The notes under the pieces are model-generated. The model was not told the DNA's origin, did not search any database, and worked only from the letters and a program-made list of their open reading frames with translations. A DNA stretch of 64,000 bases from Ktedonobacterales bacterium (GTDB lineage: Bacteria; Chloroflexota; Ktedonobacteria; Ktedonobacterales; DATBGS01): contig DATBHW010000040.1 of NCBI GenBank assembly GCA_036557285.1, positions 111,997-175,996 of the forward strand, given 5' to 3'. Below are positions 62,529 to 64,000 of this stretch, one piece after another. Position 1 is the stretch's first letter; each line of letters opens with the position of its first letter. A program made the translations under genes and the position numbers.

Positions 62529-63464
62529 CTACCACAGCAGCTTTTGATCGAGTTCTTCTTCCAGCGCGTCCAGATCGCGTGTCCAGAGGTCTTCGCTTAA
62601 ATACTTCCAGCCGCCATCGGCCAGCAAGACGAGGATATTGCCCTGCTCAAGCTCGCTGGCAACGCGCAGGGCGGCGTAGAGGGCCGCGCCGCACGATGGA
62701 CCAGCAAAGATGCCTTCACGGTCTTTTAAGTCGCGCAGGGCGCGAATGGCGTCAGCGGCGCGCACCAGAATCTTGCCATCCAGCAGCTTCAGGTCCAGGA
62801 TGGGGGGAATAAAACCATCCTCCAGGCTGCGCAAACCCTGCACGCCTTCGCCCTGTAAGGGTTCGGCGGCGACAACCCGTATGGCCGAATTATATTCTTT
62901 CAGGCGGCGGGCGCAGCCGGTCAACGTGCCTCCGGTCCCCAGTCCCGCCACAAAGACATTGATGTCGGGCAGGTCTGCGATGATTTCTACGGCGGTGGTT
63001 TCATAATGGGCGCGTGGATTGGCTTCGTTCCCATACTGATAGGGCATATAGTACCGCGAGTCCTGGGCCGCCATTTCGCGGGCCAGCGCAACGGCGCCGT
63101 TGCTGCCCTTCGCGCCGTCGGAGAAGACGATCTTCGCTCCGTAGAGATTCAGCAGCTTGCGCCGCTCGGCAGTGACGTTATCGGGCATGACGGCAACGAA
63201 GCGATAGCCCTTGACACGGGCGATCATCGCCAGGCCAATGCCGGTGTTACCGCTGGTTGGCTCCAGAATCACGCGATCAGGGGTAAGCTCACCGCTGGCT
63301 TCGGCCTGCTCGATCATGTATTTGGCGATACGGTCCTTTACGCTGCCGGTAGGATTATTGCCCTCCAGCTTGGCGAAGAGATGGACTGTTGGCCTGGGAC
63401 TCAGGCGCTGAAGTTCAACTACCGGCGTGTGGCCGATGCTCTCAAGGATGGAGGCATATCTCAT
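62529..63464 (-). CDS. cysM: Cysteine synthase, CysO-dependent type (CysM)
   Basis: 311 residues from the ATG at 63464, preceded by GGAGGTGGCT. The PLP lysine is in 'NPTGSVKDRIA', with 'EPTSGNTGIGLA' and 'GTGGTLTGCARRLKE' binding the phosphate. The C-terminal tail 'LSEDLWTRDLD' extends beyond the usual synthase, as in M. tuberculosis CysM. It transfers the sulfur from a carrier thiocarboxylate onto O-phosphoserine or O-acetylserine to give a carrier-bound cysteine. Neighbours cysO and mec support this. Confidence 0.93.
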   Translation of the reverse strand: MRYASILESIGHTPVVELQRLSPRPTVHLFAKLEGNNPTGSVKDRIAKYMIEQAEASGELTPDRVILEPTSGNTGIGLAMIARVKGYRFVAVMPDNVTAERRKLLNLYGAKIVFSDGAKGSNGAVALAREMAAQDSRYYMPYQYGNEANPRAHYETTAVEIIADLPDINVFVAGLGTGGTLTGCARRLKEYNSAIRVVAAEPLQGEGVQGLRSLEDGFIPPILDLKLLDGKILVRAADAIRALRDLKDREGIFAGPSCGAALYAALRVASELEQGNILVLLADGGWKYLSEDLWTRDLDALEEELDQKLLW

Positions 63465-63515
63465 AGCCACCTCCGATGGGGTGTGCGGCTTTCAGGCGAA
63501 CCGAGGCGAGCCGCT

Positions 63516-63794
63516 TTACCCCTGGCCTCCGGCCATCGCAGGCAGCAGGCGCACGCTGTCATTTGCCCCGATGGGGGTATCAAGCCCCTTTAAGAAACGC
63601 ACATCCTCGTTATTGACATAGACATTAACGAAGGTGTTCAGGCTGCCTTCGGGAGACAACACCTGCTCTTTGACATCGGGAAAGCGCCCAAAGAGGTCTT
63701 CCAGCACTTCGGCCAATGTACTGCCCTGCGCGCTGACTTGTTTCGCGCCGCCCACAGAAGCTCGCAGCACAGGGGGGATAAAGACTGTTACCAT
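63516..63794 (-). CDS. cysO: Ubiquitin-like sulfur carrier protein CysO (ThiS/MoaD family)
   Basis: 92 residues from the ATG at 63794, with AGGAGAT upstream. The beta-grasp pattern 'VTVFIPPVLRA', 'FVNVYVNNEDVRFL' and 'NDSVRLLPAMAGG' matches MoaD/CysO carriers, whose C-terminal Gly-Gly is adenylated and charged with sulfur. Here the chain continues for two residues (GG-Gln-Gly), so the active terminus would need trimming. No adenylyltransferase is in the window; it may lie beyond the right edge. It is the first gene of the cluster. Confidence 0.9.
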   Translation of the reverse strand: MVTVFIPPVLRASVGGAKQVSAQGSTLAEVLEDLFGRFPDVKEQVLSPEGSLNTFVNVYVNNEDVRFLKGLDTPIGANDSVRLLPAMAGGQG

Positions 63795-63901
63795 CGAATC
63801 GTATCTCCTGTAACATGGGTCATCCCGAATTTTCTAGACCGTCTTGGTCAATGCTCCTAGCTGGTGGCTTCGCTGGCGGAAAGCCGCACCGGACCGAGCG
63901 G

Positions 63902-64000
63902 AGCGCCGCCGTCCCGGCGGCTGAACGCCTCACTGGCGACCAGGGCTGCACGTTCAGCGTTTCCACGTGCCAACGTTTGGCCGCCGGGACGGCGGCGCTA
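63902..64000. repeat. Palindromic repeat, divergent copy, cut by window edge
   Basis: A 20-bp arm AGCGCCGCCGTCCCGGCGGC (63902-63921) pairs perfectly with 63980-63999. The outer GTAGCGCCGCC/GGCGGCGCTA form resembles the other copies, but the stem core (GTCCCGGCGGC) and the loop of about 58 bases differ. Termini and flanks cannot be judged because of the edge. Confidence 0.7.

Overview
The window most likely comes from a soil-type member of the Chloroflexota, plausibly Ktedonobacteria-like. This is an inference. It rests on several Ser/Thr kinases that carry zinc ribbons, a PQQ-type propeller or an FHA domain, on zinc-ribbon and DUF4388 proteins, on a Thermotoga/Mycobacterium-type glucan phosphorylase, on a primary-type sigma factor lacking region 1.1, and on frequent GTG/TTG starts. 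Nothing looks like a prophage, plasmid, CRISPR array or intact insertion sequence. The mobile signal is a family of small palindromic repeats.

Layout. 1-3212 (minus): two Ser/Thr kinases, the first cut by the window edge. 3328-3507: a palindromic MITE-like repeat. 3566-4663: membrane-anchored CAP-domain protein. 4933-13707 (minus): a translation and envelope operon, rpsB-tsf-pyrH-frr-uppS-cdsA-dxr-rseP-ispG, with a recognisable promoter before rpsB and a strong terminator after ispG. 14000-20271 (minus): two proteins of unknown role, an atypical SDR, a SnoaL-like protein, a NirB-like FAD oxidoreductase and purB. 20520: nrdR. 21040-23961 (minus): DUF4388 protein, a cache-type receptor-like protein and a cyclic-nucleotide-binding protein in tight succession. 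24317-25909: small proteins, a YbjQ-like protein and a MocA-like nucleotidyltransferase. 26009-26331: second repeat. 26488: tRNA-Arg(UCU), followed by a SigA-like sigma factor. 27819-29688: DUF2520 reductase and panB. 29814-34735: kinase, mdh, a remarkable 273-bp branched inverted repeat, ftsH. 34904-41625: GNAT protein, then kinase-FHA, FHA protein, zinc-ribbon kinase and PHP phosphoesterase. 41793: third repeat. 42002-45491: larE, miaB, a TPR protein and a 37-residue basic protein. 45629-48374: PucR-type regulator and two consecutive membrane-anchored proteins that together look like a split Cas4-type nuclease. 48407: NadD-like nucleotidyltransferase (minus). 49936-55598: a complete BMP-type nucleoside ABC importer. 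55641-59107: SDR, Nudix, MBL hydrolase, coiled-coil protein and a small membrane protein. 59192-61741: glgP. 62075-63794: mec-cysM-cysO, a carrier-protein cysteine biosynthesis cluster. 63902-64000: a fourth, divergent repeat cut by the edge.

Most novel leads: (1) the split, membrane-tethered Cas4-like pair at 47362-48374; (2) a palindromic repeat family with shared termini and 9-bp flanking duplications at two copies; (3) the branched inverted repeat at 32114-32386; (4) a CysO sulfur carrier whose di-glycine is masked by two extra residues beside its JAMM protease; (5) the kinase/FHA cluster and the DUF4388-receptor-cNMP module. All function calls come from reading motifs; no database search was possible.
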